64,000 bases of DNA from Micromonospora luteifusca (GTDB lineage: Bacteria; Actinomycetota; Actinomycetes; Mycobacteriales; Micromonosporaceae): positions 2,284,001 through 2,348,000 of the forward strand of contig NZ_JAFBBP010000001.1 of the NCBI RefSeq assembly GCF_016907275.1. Direction: 5' to 3'. The notes below the pieces were generated by a model. It was given only the letters and a program-made list of their open reading frames with translations. It was not told the origin of the DNA and did no database searches. The translations under genes and the position numbers were made by a program. Position 1 is the first letter of the stretch. Every line of letters begins with the position of its first letter. Shown here one piece after another: positions 17,356 through 27,441 of the stretch.

Positions 17356-18294
17356 ATGTTCCGCTACATCTTGCGGCGCCTACTGCAGATGGTCCTGGCG
17401 TTCTTCGGGACCACCCTGATCGTCTACGCGCTGACATTCGCCGGGCAGGGCGACCCCATCCAGGCGCTCGCCGGCGAGCGGCCGGTGACGCCAGCCCAAC
17501 GGGCCTACCTGACCGAGAAGTACCACCTGGACGCCACCGGCGTCGGCGGCTTCTTCTACCGCTACTTCGACTACGTGAAGAACCTCCTCCAGGGCAACCT
17601 GGGCGAATCGCTGACCGGTCGGAACATCGGTGACATCCTCCAGCAAGCTTGGCCGGTCACCGTTCAACTCGCGCTCATCGCCCTCGCCGTGGCGATCATC
17701 TTCGGCGTCAGCGCCGGCGTGATCGCCGGTATCCGCCGGGCCAGCATCTTCGACAACTCGACGCTGGTGCTCACCCTGCTGGTGCTGGGCATCCCGACCA
17801 TCGTGCTGGCACCGCTGGCGCAGTACTTCCTGGGCGTCAAGTGGCAGCTCTTCCCGCCCACCGCCGGCTCCGACCCGACGTTCTACGCGCTCCTGCTGCC
17901 CGGCATCGTGCTCGGCTCGCTGTCGCTGGCCACGGCGCTGCGGCTCACCCGCGCCTCGGTGGCGGAGAACCTGCGCGCGGACTACGTCCGGACCGCCCGG
18001 TCCAAGGGCCTGGTCAAGCGCCGGATCGTCGTCGTCCACGTGCTGCGCAACTCGCTCATCCCGGTGGTCACCTTCCTCGGTGTGGAGCTGGGCAACCTGA
18101 TGAGCGGCGCGATCATCACCGAGGGCGTCTTCAACATCCCCGGCGTGGGCTTCAACCTCTTCCGCGGCATCCGCACCGAGGACGGCCCCCTGGTGGTGGG
18201 CATCGTCAGTGTGCTCGTCGTGGTCTACCTGGTCTCGAACCTGGTGGTGGACGTCCTGTACGCCGTACTCGACCCGAGGATCCGCTATGAGTGA
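17356..18294 (+). CDS. oppB: peptide ABC transporter permease
   Basis: Inner-membrane subunit, 312 residues, six predicted helices. N-terminus FRYILRRLLQMVLAFFGTT is typical of DppB/OppB, and the EAA-type cytoplasmic loop reads ENLRADYVRTARSKGL with downstream RNSLIPVVTFLG. C-terminus YAVLDPRIRYE is the family hallmark. It follows the hairpin after oppA; its stop is followed by a short AGCGCAGCGA-rich linker before oppC. Confidence 0.95.
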   Translation: MFRYILRRLLQMVLAFFGTTLIVYALTFAGQGDPIQALAGERPVTPAQRAYLTEKYHLDATGVGGFFYRYFDYVKNLLQGNLGESLTGRNIGDILQQAWPVTVQLALIALAVAIIFGVSAGVIAGIRRASIFDNSTLVLTLLVLGIPTIVLAPLAQYFLGVKWQLFPPTAGSDPTFYALLLPGIVLGSLSLATALRLTRASVAENLRADYVRTARSKGLVKRRIVVVHVLRNSLIPVVTFLGVELGNLMSGAIITEGVFNIPGVGFNLFRGIRTEDGPLVVGIVSVLVVVYLVSNLVVDVLYAVLDPRIRYE

Positions 18295-18362
18295 GCGCAG
18301 CGAACGAATCGTCAGCGCAGCGTGCCCCGGCTCTCCTGCCGGCACCGAGCGCAGCGAGGTGG
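18291..18362 (+). repeat. intra-operon linker rich in AGCGCAGCGA units
   Basis: The oppB-oppC junction carries GTGAGCGCAGCGAACGAATC, then CAGCGCAGCG and GAGCGCAGCGAGG. The AGCGCAGCGA unit is shared with linker copy A (4630-4685). Confidence 0.5.
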
Positions 18363-18366
18363 CGGC

Positions 18367-19323
18367 ATGAGTGATTTTGAAACGGTGGCGGCCAGCGAGA
18401 ACCAGGCCGCGCGGCGTGGCCCCTCGGGCGAGCCGGGCGCACCCAACCAGGTCGGCGCCCCGCACAAGCCTCGCAGCCTGGCCGGAGACGCCTGGCGCGA
18501 CCTGCGCCGCAACCCGATCTTCTGGATCTCGCTGGCACTGGTCGTCACCTTCACCCTGATGGCGCTGTTCCCCGGCGTGTTCACCGCCAACAACCCGAAC
18601 GACTGCGTGCTCTCCCGGCAGCACGCCGGACCGTCCGGCGGGGCCATCTTCGGGTACGACTTCCAGGGCTGCGACACGTTCTCCCGGGCGGTCTACGGCA
18701 CCCGGGCCTCGCTGGTGGTCGGTGCGCTCGCCGCGCTCGGCACCGGGATCATCGCGCTGGTGGTCGGCATGCTCGCCGGCTACTTCGGCCACTGGGTCGA
18801 CGCGGTGCTCTCCCGGGTGATCGACGTGGTGCTCGGCATCCCGCTGCTGCTGGCCGCGATCGTGCTGCTCAAGCGGGTGTCCAGCGACAGCCAGTGGGCA
18901 CGGATCGGCGCGGTCGTCTTCGTGCTTGCCCTTCTCGGCTGGACGACCGCCGCCCGGGTGGTGCGTTCCTCGGTGATCACCGCGAAGGAGCAGGACTACG
19001 TCGCGGCGGCCCGGATGCTCGGCGCCGGCAACGGCCGGATCATGTGGCGGCACATCCTGCCGAACTCACTGGCCCCGGCCATCGTCGTACTGACCATCGC
19101 GCTCGGGTCGTTCATCGCGGCCGAGGCGACGCTCTCGTTCCTCGGCATCGGGCTGAAGGCACCGACCATCTCGTGGGGCCAGGACATCGACACCGGCCGG
19201 ATCCACATGCGCGAGGCGGCCACGCCGCTGATCGTCCCGTCCGCGTTCCTCGCGCTGACCGTGCTGGCGTTCATCATGCTCGGCGACGCGATCCGTGACG
19301 CCTTCGACCCGAAGCTCCGGTGA
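18367..19323 (+). CDS. oppC: peptide ABC transporter permease
   Basis: Second membrane subunit, 318 residues. A ~50-residue cytoplasmic N-terminus (LAGDAWRDLRRNPIFWISLA) precedes six helices; the EAA loop is KEQDYVAAARMLGAGNGRIM followed by RHILPNSLAPAIV, and the C-terminus IRDAFDPKLR is the DppC/OppC signature. ATG 18367 (MSDFET) is chosen over the longer frame from 18322, which reads into linker repeat sequence. Confidence 0.95.
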   Translation: MSDFETVAASENQAARRGPSGEPGAPNQVGAPHKPRSLAGDAWRDLRRNPIFWISLALVVTFTLMALFPGVFTANNPNDCVLSRQHAGPSGGAIFGYDFQGCDTFSRAVYGTRASLVVGALAALGTGIIALVVGMLAGYFGHWVDAVLSRVIDVVLGIPLLLAAIVLLKRVSSDSQWARIGAVVFVLALLGWTTAARVVRSSVITAKEQDYVAAARMLGAGNGRIMWRHILPNSLAPAIVVLTIALGSFIAAEATLSFLGIGLKAPTISWGQDIDTGRIHMREAATPLIVPSAFLALTVLAFIMLGDAIRDAFDPKLR

Positions 19324-19328
19324 GACAT

Positions 19329-19376
19329 GCGAGCGCGAGGAGTGAACGTAGCGAGCCCCGCAGTCGCGAGCGAAAG
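19329..19376 (+). repeat. intra-operon linker repeat, copy B
   Basis: Reads GCGAGGAGTGAACG, TAGCGAG, CCCCGCAGTC, GCGAGCGAAAG between oppC and oppD: the same blocks in the same order as copy A at 4630-4685, with two short deletions. Confidence 0.75.
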
Positions 19377-19388
19377 GCAGGCACTGTC

Positions 19389-20420
19389 ATGACCGTTCAA
19401 CCCACGCCCGCCTCCGCAACTCCAGAAGGCGGCCACCTGCTGGAGTTGCGGGACCTGCACATCGAGTTCCGCACCAACGAGGGTGTGGCCCAGGTGATCA
19501 ACGGCGTGTCGTACCACCTCGACGCCGGCGAGACGCTGGCCGTGCTCGGTGAGTCGGGGTCCGGCAAGTCGGTCACCGCTCAGGCGATCATGGGCATCCT
19601 GGACACGCCGCCCGCGTTCATCCGTTCCGGCCAGATCCTTTACCAGGGTCAGGACCTGCTCACCCGTTCCGAGGAGCAGCGCCGGCAGATCCGCGGCACG
19701 GAGATCGCGATGATCTTCCAGGACGCGCTCTCCGCGCTGAACCCGGTCTTCCCGGTCGGTTGGCAGATCGGCGAGACGCTGCGCCAGCGCGCCGGCATGT
19801 CCCGGGCCGACGCCCGGCGCCGGGCCATCGAGCTGATGGACCTGGTCAAGATCCCGGGTGCCGCCAAGCGGATCGGCGACTACCCGCACCAGTTCTCCGG
19901 CGGTATGCGGCAGCGCGTCATGATCGCGATGGCGCTGGCGCTGGACCCGAAGGTGCTGATCGCCGACGAGCCCACCACGGCCCTCGACGTCACCGTGCAG
20001 GCCCAGATCATGGACCTGCTGGCCGACCTGCGCCGGGAATTCAACATGGCGATGATCCTGATCACCCACGACCTGGGTGTGGTCGCCGGTGTCGCCGACC
20101 GGATCGCGGTCATGTACGCCGGCCGGATCGTCGAGCACGCCGACGTCCGCTCGCTCTACAAGGCGCCGGCCCACCCGTACACCAAGGGGTTGTTGGAGTC
20201 GATCCCGCGGTTGGACGTCCGTGGCCAGGAGCTGTCGACGATCAAGGGATTGCCGCCGAACCTGATGCGCATCCCGTCCGGCTGCCCGTTCCACCCCCGC
20301 TGCCCGTACGTCCAGCAGGTCTGCGTGGACGTCGTGCCGCACGACCTGGTCCTCGGCGACGGCCGGACCAGCGCTTGCCACTTCGCGCAGGAGGTCCGTG
20401 ATGACAGCGTCGCCCGCTAA
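19389..20420 (+). CDS. oppD: peptide ABC transporter ATP-binding protein
   Basis: Cytoplasmic ATPase, 343 residues: Walker A GESGSGKS, signature FSGGMRQR, Walker [15 protein letters not shown], switch His in ITHDLGVV, then the oligopeptide-type C-terminal domain with the Cys cluster [14 protein letters not shown] characteristic of OppD/DppD. ATG 19389 (MTVQPTPAS) is chosen; longer frames run into the linker repeat. It overlaps oppF by 20 bases. Confidence 0.94.
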   Translation: MTVQPTPASATPEGGHLLELRDLHIEFRTNEGVAQVINGVSYHLDAGETLAVLGESGSGKSVTAQAIMGILDTPPAFIRSGQILYQGQDLLTRSEEQRRQIRGTEIAMIFQDALSALNPVFPVGWQIGETLRQRAGMSRADARRRAIELMDLVKIPGAAKRIGDYPHQFSGGMRQRVMIAMALALDPKVLIADEPTTALDVTVQAQIMDLLADLRREFNMAMILITHDLGVVAGVADRIAVMYAGRIVEHADVRSLYKAPAHPYTKGLLESIPRLDVRGQELSTIKGLPPNLMRIPSGCPFHPRCPYVQQVCVDVVPHDLVLGDGRTSACHFAQEVRDDSVAR

Positions 20421-21435
20421 CTCCACAAAGGTCCGTGGCGAGACCATCCTCTCCGTGGACAACCTGGTGAAGCACTTCCCGATCACTCAGGGCGTGCTGT
20501 TCCAGCGGCAGATCGGCGCGGTCAAGGCCGTCGACGGGGTGAGCTTCGAGCTGCGCCGGGGCGAGACGCTGGGCGTGGTCGGCGAGTCCGGCTGCGGCAA
20601 GTCCACCCTCGCCCGGTTGCTGATGCGGCTGGAGACGCCCACCTCCGGGCAGGCAACCCTGGAGGGCCGGGACCTGTTCAAGGCATCCGGGGGTGAGCTG
20701 CGCCGGCTGCGCCGCAACATGCAGATGGTGATGCAGGACCCGTACACCTCGTTGAACCCGCGGATGACCGTCGGCGACATCATCGGCGAGCCGTTCGAGA
20801 TCCACTCGGATGCCGCACCGAAGGGCAGCAAGCAGAAGCGGGTCCAGGAACTGCTCGACCTGGTCGGTCTCAACCCGGAGCACATCAACAGGTACCCGCA
20901 CCAGTTCTCCGGCGGTCAGCGTCAGCGCATCGGCATCGCCCGCGCGCTCGCGCTGCGGCCCGAGATCATCGTCTGTGACGAGCCGGTGTCGGCCCTGGAC
21001 GTCTCCATCCAGGCCCAGGTGATCAACCTGCTGAAGCAACTGCAGGACGAGCTCGGGCTCTCGTACATCTTCATCGCCCACGACCTGTCCGTGGTGCGGC
21101 ACATCGCCGACCGGGTCGCGGTGATGTACCTCGGCCGGATCGTGGAGATCGGCACCGATGACGAGATCTACGAGCGGGCCACCCATCCGTACACCCAGGC
21201 TCTGCTCTCCGCAGTGCCGGTGCCGGACCCGGAGGCCCGCGAGCAGCGCAACATGATCCGGCTGGTCGGCGACGTGCCCAGCCCGGCCGACCCGCCGAGC
21301 GGTTGCCACTTCCGGACCCGCTGCTGGAAGGCCCAGGACATCTGCGCCATCGAGGACCCGGCAACGGTCCCCCGCGCAGCGGATCCGCACCCCTCCGCCT
21401 GCCACTTCGCCGAGCTCCGCCCCGCAACCCCCTAA
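20401..21435 (+). CDS. oppF: peptide ABC transporter ATP-binding protein
   Basis: Partner ATPase, 344 residues: Walker [10 protein letters not shown], signature FSGGQRQR, Walker [15 protein letters not shown], switch His in IAHDLSVV, C-terminal oligopeptide domain with [20 protein letters not shown] lies exactly six bases before ATG 20401, which decides this start over the GTG at 20398; the start lies inside the oppD 3' end. Last gene of peptide operon 1. The second operon has a close paralogue at 35033-36046. Confidence 0.94.
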   Translation: MTASPANSTKVRGETILSVDNLVKHFPITQGVLFQRQIGAVKAVDGVSFELRRGETLGVVGESGCGKSTLARLLMRLETPTSGQATLEGRDLFKASGGELRRLRRNMQMVMQDPYTSLNPRMTVGDIIGEPFEIHSDAAPKGSKQKRVQELLDLVGLNPEHINRYPHQFSGGQRQRIGIARALALRPEIIVCDEPVSALDVSIQAQVINLLKQLQDELGLSYIFIAHDLSVVRHIADRVAVMYLGRIVEIGTDDEIYERATHPYTQALLSAVPVPDPEAREQRNMIRLVGDVPSPADPPSGCHFRTRCWKAQDICAIEDPATVPRAADPHPSACHFAELRPATP

Positions 21436-21473
21436 CCCCGCCCGCCCCCTGCCGGCCGCACCCCGCCACCCCC

Positions 21474-21534
21474 GTTGATCATGAGGTTATTGTCCCGACA
21501 CTCCGAGTGGCCGGGCAATAACCTCATGATCAAC
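21474..21534. repeat. dispersed palindromic repeat, family 1 copy 2
   Basis: Nineteen-bp perfect arms (21474-21492 with 21516-21534), core GTTGATCATGAGGTTATTG. Compared with copy 1 one A-T pair has become G-C in both arms, so pairing is kept. It lies between the convergent oppF and purH stops and may also terminate transcription. A GGGCA microsatellite-like run follows at 21541-21563. Confidence 0.85.
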
Positions 21535-21568
21535 GAGGCAGGGTAGGGCAGGGCAGGGCAGGACGCGG

Positions 21569-23140
21569 TCAGTGGAAGAAGTGCCGGGTCTTCGTCAGGT
21601 ACATCGTGACGTTGGCCTTCTTGGCTGCTTCGATGACCTCTTCGTCGCGGATTGAGCCACCAGGCTGGACGATGGCGCGGACGCCCGCGTCGATGAGGAT
21701 CTGCGGACCGTCGGCGAACGGGAAGAACGCGTCCGAAGCGGCGACCGAGCCGCGCGCCCGATCGGCACCCGCGCGGCTGACCGCGAGCTGTGCCGAGTCG
21801 ACCCGGTTGACCTGACCCATGCCGACGCCGACGGTGGCGCCGTCCTTGGCGAGCAGGATCGCGTTGCTCTTCACCGCGCGGACCGCCCGCCACGCGAACG
21901 CGAGGTCGCGCAGCAGCTCCTCATCGGCCGCCTCGCCGGTCGCCAACTGCCAGCTCGCCGGGTCGTCACCGGGTGCGTCCACGCGGTCGGCGACCTGGGT
22001 CAGCACGCCACCGGTCACCGGCCGCCACTCGACCTTCGCCGGGCTCCAGGCCGGCGCGCGCAGCAGCCGGATGTTCTTCTTGCCCTGCAGCACCTCGACC
22101 GCACCCTCGTCGAAGCCGGGGGCGACCACCACCTCGGTGAAGATGTCGGCGACCTGCCGGGCCAGCTCGACCGAGACCGGCCGGTTGACCGCGATCACGC
22201 CCCCGTACGCCGACACCGGGTCGCAGGCGTGCGCCTTGCGGTGCGCCTCGGCCACGTCCGCGCCCACCGCGATGCCGCACGGGTTGGCGTGCTTGATGAT
22301 CGCCACGGCGGGCTGGTCGGCGAAATCGTTCGCGGCCCGCCACGCGGCGTCCGCGTCGACGTAGTTGTTGTACGACATCTCCTTGCCGTGCAGCTGCTCG
22401 GCCTGGGCCAGCCCCGCCGGGGCGTCCGGGTCCGTGTAGAGCGCGGCCGGCTGGTGCGGGTTCTCCCCGTAGCGCAGCACCGTCGACTTGCGCAGCGCCG
22501 ACCCGGTGAACGCCGGCCACGAGTCGTCGGCCGGGGCCAGCTCCTGGGCGCACCACTGGGCAACCGCCACGTCGTACTCGGCGATGTCGGCGAACGCCCG
22601 CGCTGCCAACGCGCGACGCTGGGCCAGGGTGAAGCCGCCCTCGTCGAGCGCGCCGATCAGCGCCGGGTAACCGGTCGGGTCGGTGAGCACGGCGACCGAA
22701 GCGTGGTTCTTGGCGGCGGCCCGCACCATGGCCGGGCCACCGATGTCGATCTGCTCCACGCACTCCTCGACACCGGCGCCGGAGGCGACGGTCGCCTGGA
22801 AGGGGTAGAGGTTGGAGACCAACAGGTCGAACGCCGCCACCCCCAGCTCGTCGAGCTGCACGACGTGCGTGTCCTTGCGCAGGTCGGCGAGGAGACCCGC
22901 GTGCACCTTCGGGTGCAGGGTCTTCACCCGGCCGTCGAGCACCTCGGGGAACCCGGTCACCGTCTCCACCGGCGTCACCGGCACACCGGCGGCGGCGATG
23001 GTGCCCGCCGTGCTGCCGGTGGACACGATCTCCACGCCGGCGGCGTGCAGGGCCTGGGCGAGCTCGACCAGCCCGGTCTTGTCGTAGACGCTGACCAGCG
23101 CCCGCCTGATCGGGCGACGCCCGTCCTGAGTGGGACTCAC
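21569..23140 (-). CDS. purH: bifunctional AICAR formyltransferase/IMP cyclohydrolase
   Basis: Catalyses the last two steps of de novo IMP synthesis. 523 residues: N-terminal cyclohydrolase (MGS-like) domain ([35 protein letters not shown]) and C-terminal formyltransferase with the catalytic KHANPCG and [14 protein letters not shown]. It overlaps purN by four bases and follows it, matching the purN-purH pair of other actinobacteria. Formyl donor comes from FolD products. Confidence 0.97.
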   Translation of the reverse strand: MSPTQDGRRPIRRALVSVYDKTGLVELAQALHAAGVEIVSTGSTAGTIAAAGVPVTPVETVTGFPEVLDGRVKTLHPKVHAGLLADLRKDTHVVQLDELGVAAFDLLVSNLYPFQATVASGAGVEECVEQIDIGGPAMVRAAAKNHASVAVLTDPTGYPALIGALDEGGFTLAQRRALAARAFADIAEYDVAVAQWCAQELAPADDSWPAFTGSALRKSTVLRYGENPHQPAALYTDPDAPAGLAQAEQLHGKEMSYNNYVDADAAWRAANDFADQPAVAIIKHANPCGIAVGADVAEAHRKAHACDPVSAYGGVIAVNRPVSVELARQVADIFTEVVVAPGFDEGAVEVLQGKKNIRLLRAPAWSPAKVEWRPVTGGVLTQVADRVDAPGDDPASWQLATGEAADEELLRDLAFAWRAVRAVKSNAILLAKDGATVGVGMGQVNRVDSAQLAVSRAGADRARGSVAASDAFFPFADGPQILIDAGVRAIVQPGGSIRDEEVIEAAKKANVTMYLTKTRHFFH

Positions 23141-23757
23141 GGAACCGTGACCTTCCTTCCGGTGATGGTCCAGCCTTCGCGGACCAGGCGACCGACCTGC
23201 TCGACGAGCTGGCGCCGCTCAGCTTCCTTGATGCGCTCGGTGAGCGTGTCCACGTCGTCGTCGTCGAGCACCGGCACCGCGACCTGCGCGACGATCGGCC
23301 CGGTGTCCATGCCGGCGTCGACGAAGAAGAGGGTGGCCCCGGTGAGCTTCACGCCGTAGGCGAGGGCGTCACGCGGGCCGTGGATGCCGGGGAACGCCGG
23401 CAGCAGGGTGTTGTGGGTGTTCAGGTAGCGGTCGCCGAAGGCAGCGAGGAACTGCGGCCCGACCAGCTTGAGGAAACCGGCGGAGATGACCAGGTCGGGT
23501 TGGTGCTTCGCGACGTGCGCGGTGAGCGCGGCGTCCCAGTCCGCCCGGGTGTCGTGGTCACGGACCCGCTCGACGAAGGTCGGCACCCCGGCCGCGGCGG
23601 CCCGGTCCAGGCCGGCGATGCCGTCGCGGTCCGCGCCGACCGCGACGACCTGCGCGCCGTACGCGGGATCGACGGAGGCATCCAACAGCGACTGAAGGTT
23701 GCTTCCGGAGCCGGAGACGAGGACGACGATGCGGGCGACAGACGCGGGCTCGGTCAC
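23137..23757 (-). CDS. purN: phosphoribosylglycinamide formyltransferase
   Basis: Transfers a formyl group from 10-formyl-THF to GAR, step 3 of purine synthesis. 206 residues, the usual length. N-terminal [16 protein letters not shown] binds the substrate phosphate; the catalytic region reads [12 protein letters not shown] and [15 protein letters not shown], then DAGMDTGPI with the conserved Asp. Its stop overlaps purH by four bases. Position next to perM is as in M. tuberculosis (Rv0955-Rv0957). Confidence 0.96.
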   Translation of the reverse strand: MTEPASVARIVVLVSGSGSNLQSLLDASVDPAYGAQVVAVGADRDGIAGLDRAAAAGVPTFVERVRDHDTRADWDAALTAHVAKHQPDLVISAGFLKLVGPQFLAAFGDRYLNTHNTLLPAFPGIHGPRDALAYGVKLTGATLFFVDAGMDTGPIVAQVAVPVLDDDDVDTLTERIKEAERRQLVEQVGRLVREGWTITGRKVTVP

Positions 23758-24088
23758 CGGGCCACCCTATCGGGCAGGTCAGCCCGCCCTTCGGCTGGGC
23801 GGCGCGCCGATCTTGATAGTGCCGACGAGCATCGACCCGGTACGCTGCCGCTCGCCTGGGGCCGAACGCCGCGCCGACCCGCCCCCGTCACTGACCCGGC
23901 ACGCCAGCCGGTTCGCTGAACTGAGGAGCGCCGATGCCGCCCGGTCCCCACTCCCAACGACAGCCGTCGATCGAGGGCAATATGGCGATGTCGTCGTGTT
24001 GCTGTGCTGTCCATTCGGAGGACTGGCAGCGATCATGGTTGGAAACAAACAGCAGCAACTGACGGAACCAGTTCAAGGAGCTTCTCGA
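23758..24088. other. intergenic region upstream of the Pro/Gln-rich membrane protein
   Basis: 331 bases between divergent purN and the gene at 24089. The plus frame is open through it but has no coding character. No regulatory element recognised beyond the CAAGGAG site before ATG 24089. Confidence 0.35.
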
Positions 24089-24640
24089 ATGCAACCCGGT
24101 AACCCCGGCCAGGACCCGTACGGCCAGCAGCCCAATCAGGACCCGACCGCTCCCCAGCCGCCGCACGACCCGTACGCCCCGCCGCCCGGCGCCCCGTACG
24201 GCCAGCAGCCGGCCGCCCCGTACGGCCAACAGCCGGCGGCCCCGTACGGCCAGCCGCCGGTCTCCGGTCAGCCCTACGGCCAGCAGCAGCCGTACCAGGA
24301 CCCGTACGGCCAGCAGCAGCCTCCGTACAGCGGCGGCCCGACGTACCCGAACGCCGGATACCCGCAGGCGCAGGGGCAGAACAACACCCTCGGCCTGGTG
24401 GCGCTGATCCTCGGTATCGCGTCGATCCCGCTGTCGTGCTGCCCCTTCCTGGGCATCCCGGTCGGCATTGGTGGCCTGGTGACCGGCTACCTCGCCCGCC
24501 AGAAGGTCGCCCAGGGTCAGGCCAGCAACGCCGGGCAGGCCAAGGCTGGCCTGATCTGTGGTGCGGTCGGCGTCGCGCTCGGCATCATCGGGATCATCCT
24601 GAGCGTCGCGCTGAACGTCGGCCTGCCGACCCAGCCCTGA
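24089..24640 (+). CDS. DUF4190-like membrane protein with PYGQQ repeats
   Basis: 183 residues. The first ~95 are a disordered Pro/Tyr/Gln/Gly tract with PYGQQ-type repeats, followed by two hydrophobic hairpin segments (LGLVALILGIASIPLSCCPF and LICGAVGVALGIIGIILSVA) around a cytoplasmic loop (YLARQKVAQGQAS), the DUF4190 pattern. CAAGGAG lies 8 bases before ATG 24089. In M. tuberculosis a Pro/Gln-rich membrane protein (Rv0954) occupies the equivalent place beside perM, so a link with envelope growth is plausible but inferred. Confidence 0.8.
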   Translation: MQPGNPGQDPYGQQPNQDPTAPQPPHDPYAPPPGAPYGQQPAAPYGQQPAAPYGQPPVSGQPYGQQQPYQDPYGQQQPPYSGGPTYPNAGYPQAQGQNNTLGLVALILGIASIPLSCCPFLGIPVGIGGLVTGYLARQKVAQGQASNAGQAKAGLICGAVGVALGIIGIILSVALNVGLPTQP

Positions 24641-24695
24641 CGGATCCAGCACACCTGGGGCGCTCCGGATTCGTCTGGGGCGCCCCGCGCTCGAT

Positions 24696-25985
24696 CTACT
24701 GAGCGGAGGCGCGGGTAAGCGCTCGGGTGGCGGCGGCGCCGAGCAGTGCGCCGACCGCGATGACACCGGCCGCCACCGCCCCGACCTGCCAGCCCACCGG
24801 CCCGACCTGCGCCAACCGACCGGCACCGAGCGGCCCGCCGGACACTGCCGCGGCCACGCCGAGCAGCACGCCGGCCACCGGCCCGGCCAGCGCCGCCGAC
24901 GCCAGCAACTCGGCCCAGCGCTGCGGGGCACGCTCCGGCCCGGCGAGTCGAGCCACCCGGCGTGCGAGCAACCAGCCGGCGATCATCCCGGCCAACACCG
25001 GCACCGCGAGCAGCAGGGCGCCGAAGCCGTCCACCGGGCCGCGCGGCAGGCCGGCGAGCAATGGCACGGCCGGCAGCGCGCCAACCGACACCTCACTGGT
25101 GCGAACCACGGTGTCGGTGCCGACCGCGAAGCCCGGCCCGAGCAGGTAGCTGGCGGACCAGATCGCCGCGTTCGGCGCGTACGCGACGCTGACCAGGGTG
25201 ATGCCGGCCTGCCCGGCAACCCCGGTCCGGTACGCGCCGATCATGTCCGCCGCGTCGCCGCCGCCGGTTGCCACGGCCAGGCCGGCCGCGCCGGCGCCCG
25301 CGCCGAGCAGCAGCAGCCCAGCCACCAGACCGGTGCGAATGCCGTCGCGCACCGGTCCCGGTATCCGAGTGACGAGTAGCCGGGTCACGGCGGTGATGCG
25401 GGTCGCGCCGACCAGCGCGGCGAGTGTGCCGATCACCGCGAAGGTGGCTCCCGCCCGGAGCACGGACGCATCCGGCCCGCCGGTGCCGACCAGCACGGCC
25501 GCGAGCGCGCCGAGCAGCGCGTACGCGATGCCGACCGCGCCCGCGGCGAGCAGGGCCCGGCGCGGTGAGCGGGTGTCGCGGGCGCCGATCGCGCGGCTGA
25601 CGTGCACACCGGCCCGGGTCAGTCGCCAGAGCGCGAGCACGGTCAGCGCCAGCGGGGCGAGCCCGAGTGGGCCGGACTCGGTGTGCAGTGGCACGCCGTG
25701 CCCGAGCAGCCAGCCGGCCAGCGCGGTGCGCAGGGTGCTGGTCAGGGTGGTGGAATCCGTGCCGAGCTGGACCAGGCCGAGCACGATGGCGACCGGCAGG
25801 TAGGAGGTGAGGGCAGCCCAGCCGGCAGCCACCCCGGCGGCGACGGGCAGCGGTGCACGCCCGCGTGGTGACCCACCCGCGCGGGGCGCGGGCACCCGTC
25901 GGGCCGGCGCGGCACGGTCGACCGGCCGGTCGTCGGCGCGCACACCGCCGGGACGGCTGGGACGGTCAGGGGTGACGGGGGACAT
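24696..25985 (-). CDS. perM: PerM-like cell-division membrane protein (DUF6350)
   Basis: 429 residues with a basic, Pro-rich N-terminus (~55 residues) and about nine to ten hydrophobic segments. Assignment rests on the membrane pattern, the wording (GHGVPLHTESGPLGLAPLALT, YAPNAAIWSASYLLGPGFAVG) and its position between sucD and purN, as in M. tuberculosis where Rv0955 (PerM) is involved in division under stress. The PNAAIWSASYLLGPGF segment looks like the most conserved part. Convergent with the gene at 24089. Confidence 0.75.
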   Translation of the reverse strand: MSPVTPDRPSRPGGVRADDRPVDRAAPARRVPAPRAGGSPRGRAPLPVAAGVAAGWAALTSYLPVAIVLGLVQLGTDSTTLTSTLRTALAGWLLGHGVPLHTESGPLGLAPLALTVLALWRLTRAGVHVSRAIGARDTRSPRRALLAAGAVGIAYALLGALAAVLVGTGGPDASVLRAGATFAVIGTLAALVGATRITAVTRLLVTRIPGPVRDGIRTGLVAGLLLLGAGAGAAGLAVATGGGDAADMIGAYRTGVAGQAGITLVSVAYAPNAAIWSASYLLGPGFAVGTDTVVRTSEVSVGALPAVPLLAGLPRGPVDGFGALLLAVPVLAGMIAGWLLARRVARLAGPERAPQRWAELLASAALAGPVAGVLLGVAAAVSGGPLGAGRLAQVGPVGWQVGAVAAGVIAVGALLGAAATRALTRASAQ

Positions 25986-26185
25986 CCGCTCTACTCTGGC
26001 ACGTCGTGCGGGCGGTGGCAGTCCGTTAACCCGTCCGGAGGGCGGCGAGTTGACCGAACCTGAGTCCAGACCGCCTGGTCGGGTCTAGCCTCGGCCCTGA
26101 AGGGGGCGCGAATCGCCGCCACCGGGTCGGGTCCGCCGGTCACGGTCCGGGTCGGCACGCCGCCCACGACCACCCGGAGGAAGCC

Positions 26186-26452
26186 GTGACGACGCCATAC
26201 CCGCCACCACCGCCGCCACCGGCCCAGGGACGGGACCGGACCACGCTCTGGGGCGTGCTGGGCATCGTGTTGGGGCTGATCTGCTGCGGCATCCTCGGCA
26301 TCATCTTCGGGTACCTGTCCATCCGGGATGCGCGGCGGTACGGGCAGTCACCGTTGCTCGGCTACCTCGCCGTCGTCTTCGGCGTGATCAACATCATCGG
26401 CGGGGCGATCCTGCGCGCGACCGGCAACTACCCGTTCTGGAACAACGACTGA
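26186..26452 (+). CDS. small DUF4190-like membrane protein
   Basis: 88 residues: a short Pro-rich N-terminus (TTPYPPPPPPPAQ) and two hydrophobic segments (LWGVLGIVLGLICCGILGII, LLGYLAVVFGVINIIGGAIL) joined by FGYLSIRDARRYGQSP. GTG 26186 has CCCGGAGG five bases upstream, which supports the start. Resembles the C-terminal half of the protein at 24089 in layout. Function unknown. Confidence 0.8.
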   Translation: MTTPYPPPPPPPAQGRDRTTLWGVLGIVLGLICCGILGIIFGYLSIRDARRYGQSPLLGYLAVVFGVINIIGGAILRATGNYPFWNND

Positions 26453-26498
26453 GCGGGCTGGCCGACCACCGACGAGACGCGCCGGCAACGCGGGTACG

Positions 26499-26536
26499 CC
26501 GAAGGGGGCCGACCGGCTGCGGTCGACCCCCTTCGG
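26499..26536. terminator. terminator after sucD (bidirectional)
   Basis: CCGAAGGGGG / CCCCCTTCGG stem (26499-26508 with 26527-26536) with an inner GACC/GGTC helix, between the convergent DUF4190 gene and sucD. Confidence 0.75.
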
Positions 26537-26551
26537 TGTTGCCTGGCCGGC

Positions 26552-27439
26552 TCAGCTGCCGGACATGATCTCCCGCATGAGGCGGGCGGTCTCGGTCGGC
26601 GTCTTGCCGACCTTGACTCCGACCGCCTCCAGCGCCGCCTGCTTCGCCTCGGCGGTGCCGGCCGAGCCGGAGATGATCGCCCCGGCGTGACCCATGGTCT
26701 TGCCGGGAGGAGCGGTGAAGCCGGCGATGTAGCCGACCACCGGCTTGGTGACGTTGGCCTTGATGAACTCGGCGGCCCGCTCCTCGGCGTCGCCACCGAT
26801 CTCACCGATCATGACGATGGCGTCGGTCTCCGGGTCGGCCTCGAACGCCGCGAGCGCGTCGATGTGGGTGGTCCCGATGATCGGGTCACCGCCGATGCCG
26901 ACGCAGGTGGAGAAGCCGATGTCGCGCAGCTCGTACATCATCTGGTAGGTCAGCGTGCCGCTCTTGCTGACCAGGCCGATCCGGCCGGAGCCGGTGATGT
27001 CGGCCGGGATGATGCCGGCGTTGGACGCGCCGGGCGAGGCGATGCCGGGGCAGTTCGGCCCGATGATCCGGGTCTGCTCACCCTTCGCCACGTTGTACGC
27101 CCAGAACGACGCGGTGTCGTGCACCGGGACGCCCTCGGTGATCACCACGGCCAGGCCGATCGCGGCGTCGATCGCCTCGACCACGGCGGCCTTGGTGAAC
27201 TGCGGCGGCACGAAGATGACCGTGACGTCGGCTCCGGTCTCGGCCATCGCGTCCGTGACGGACGCGAAGACCGGCAGCTCGGTGCCGTCGAAGTCGACCT
27301 TCTGGCCCGCCTTGCGCGGGTTGACGCCGCCCACCACGTTCGTGCCGGCGGCGAGCATCCGCCGGGTGTGCTTGGAACCCTCGGAACCGGTCATCCCCTG
27401 GACGATGACCTTCGAGTCCTTGGTCAGCCAGATAGCCAT
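26552..27439 (-). CDS. sucD: succinate--CoA ligase, alpha subunit
   Basis: TCA-cycle enzyme subunit carrying the phosphohistidine. 295 residues: CoA-binding Rossmann domain ([19 protein letters not shown]), [11 protein letters not shown] and the active-site His in [13 protein letters not shown]. Two bases after the sucC stop, so co-translated with the beta subunit. Ends at a strong hairpin. Confidence 0.97.
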   Translation of the reverse strand: MAIWLTKDSKVIVQGMTGSEGSKHTRRMLAAGTNVVGGVNPRKAGQKVDFDGTELPVFASVTDAMAETGADVTVIFVPPQFTKAAVVEAIDAAIGLAVVITEGVPVHDTASFWAYNVAKGEQTRIIGPNCPGIASPGASNAGIIPADITGSGRIGLVSKSGTLTYQMMYELRDIGFSTCVGIGGDPIIGTTHIDALAAFEADPETDAIVMIGEIGGDAEERAAEFIKANVTKPVVGYIAGFTAPPGKTMGHAGAIISGSAGTAEAKQAALEAVGVKVGKTPTETARLMREIMSGS

Positions 27440-27441
27440 GA

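Noticed and set aside
23699..24088. N-terminal extension of the PYGQQ membrane protein
   Set aside because: The extension overlaps purN in antisense and lacks coding character; CAAGGAG correctly spaced before ATG 24089 decides the start.
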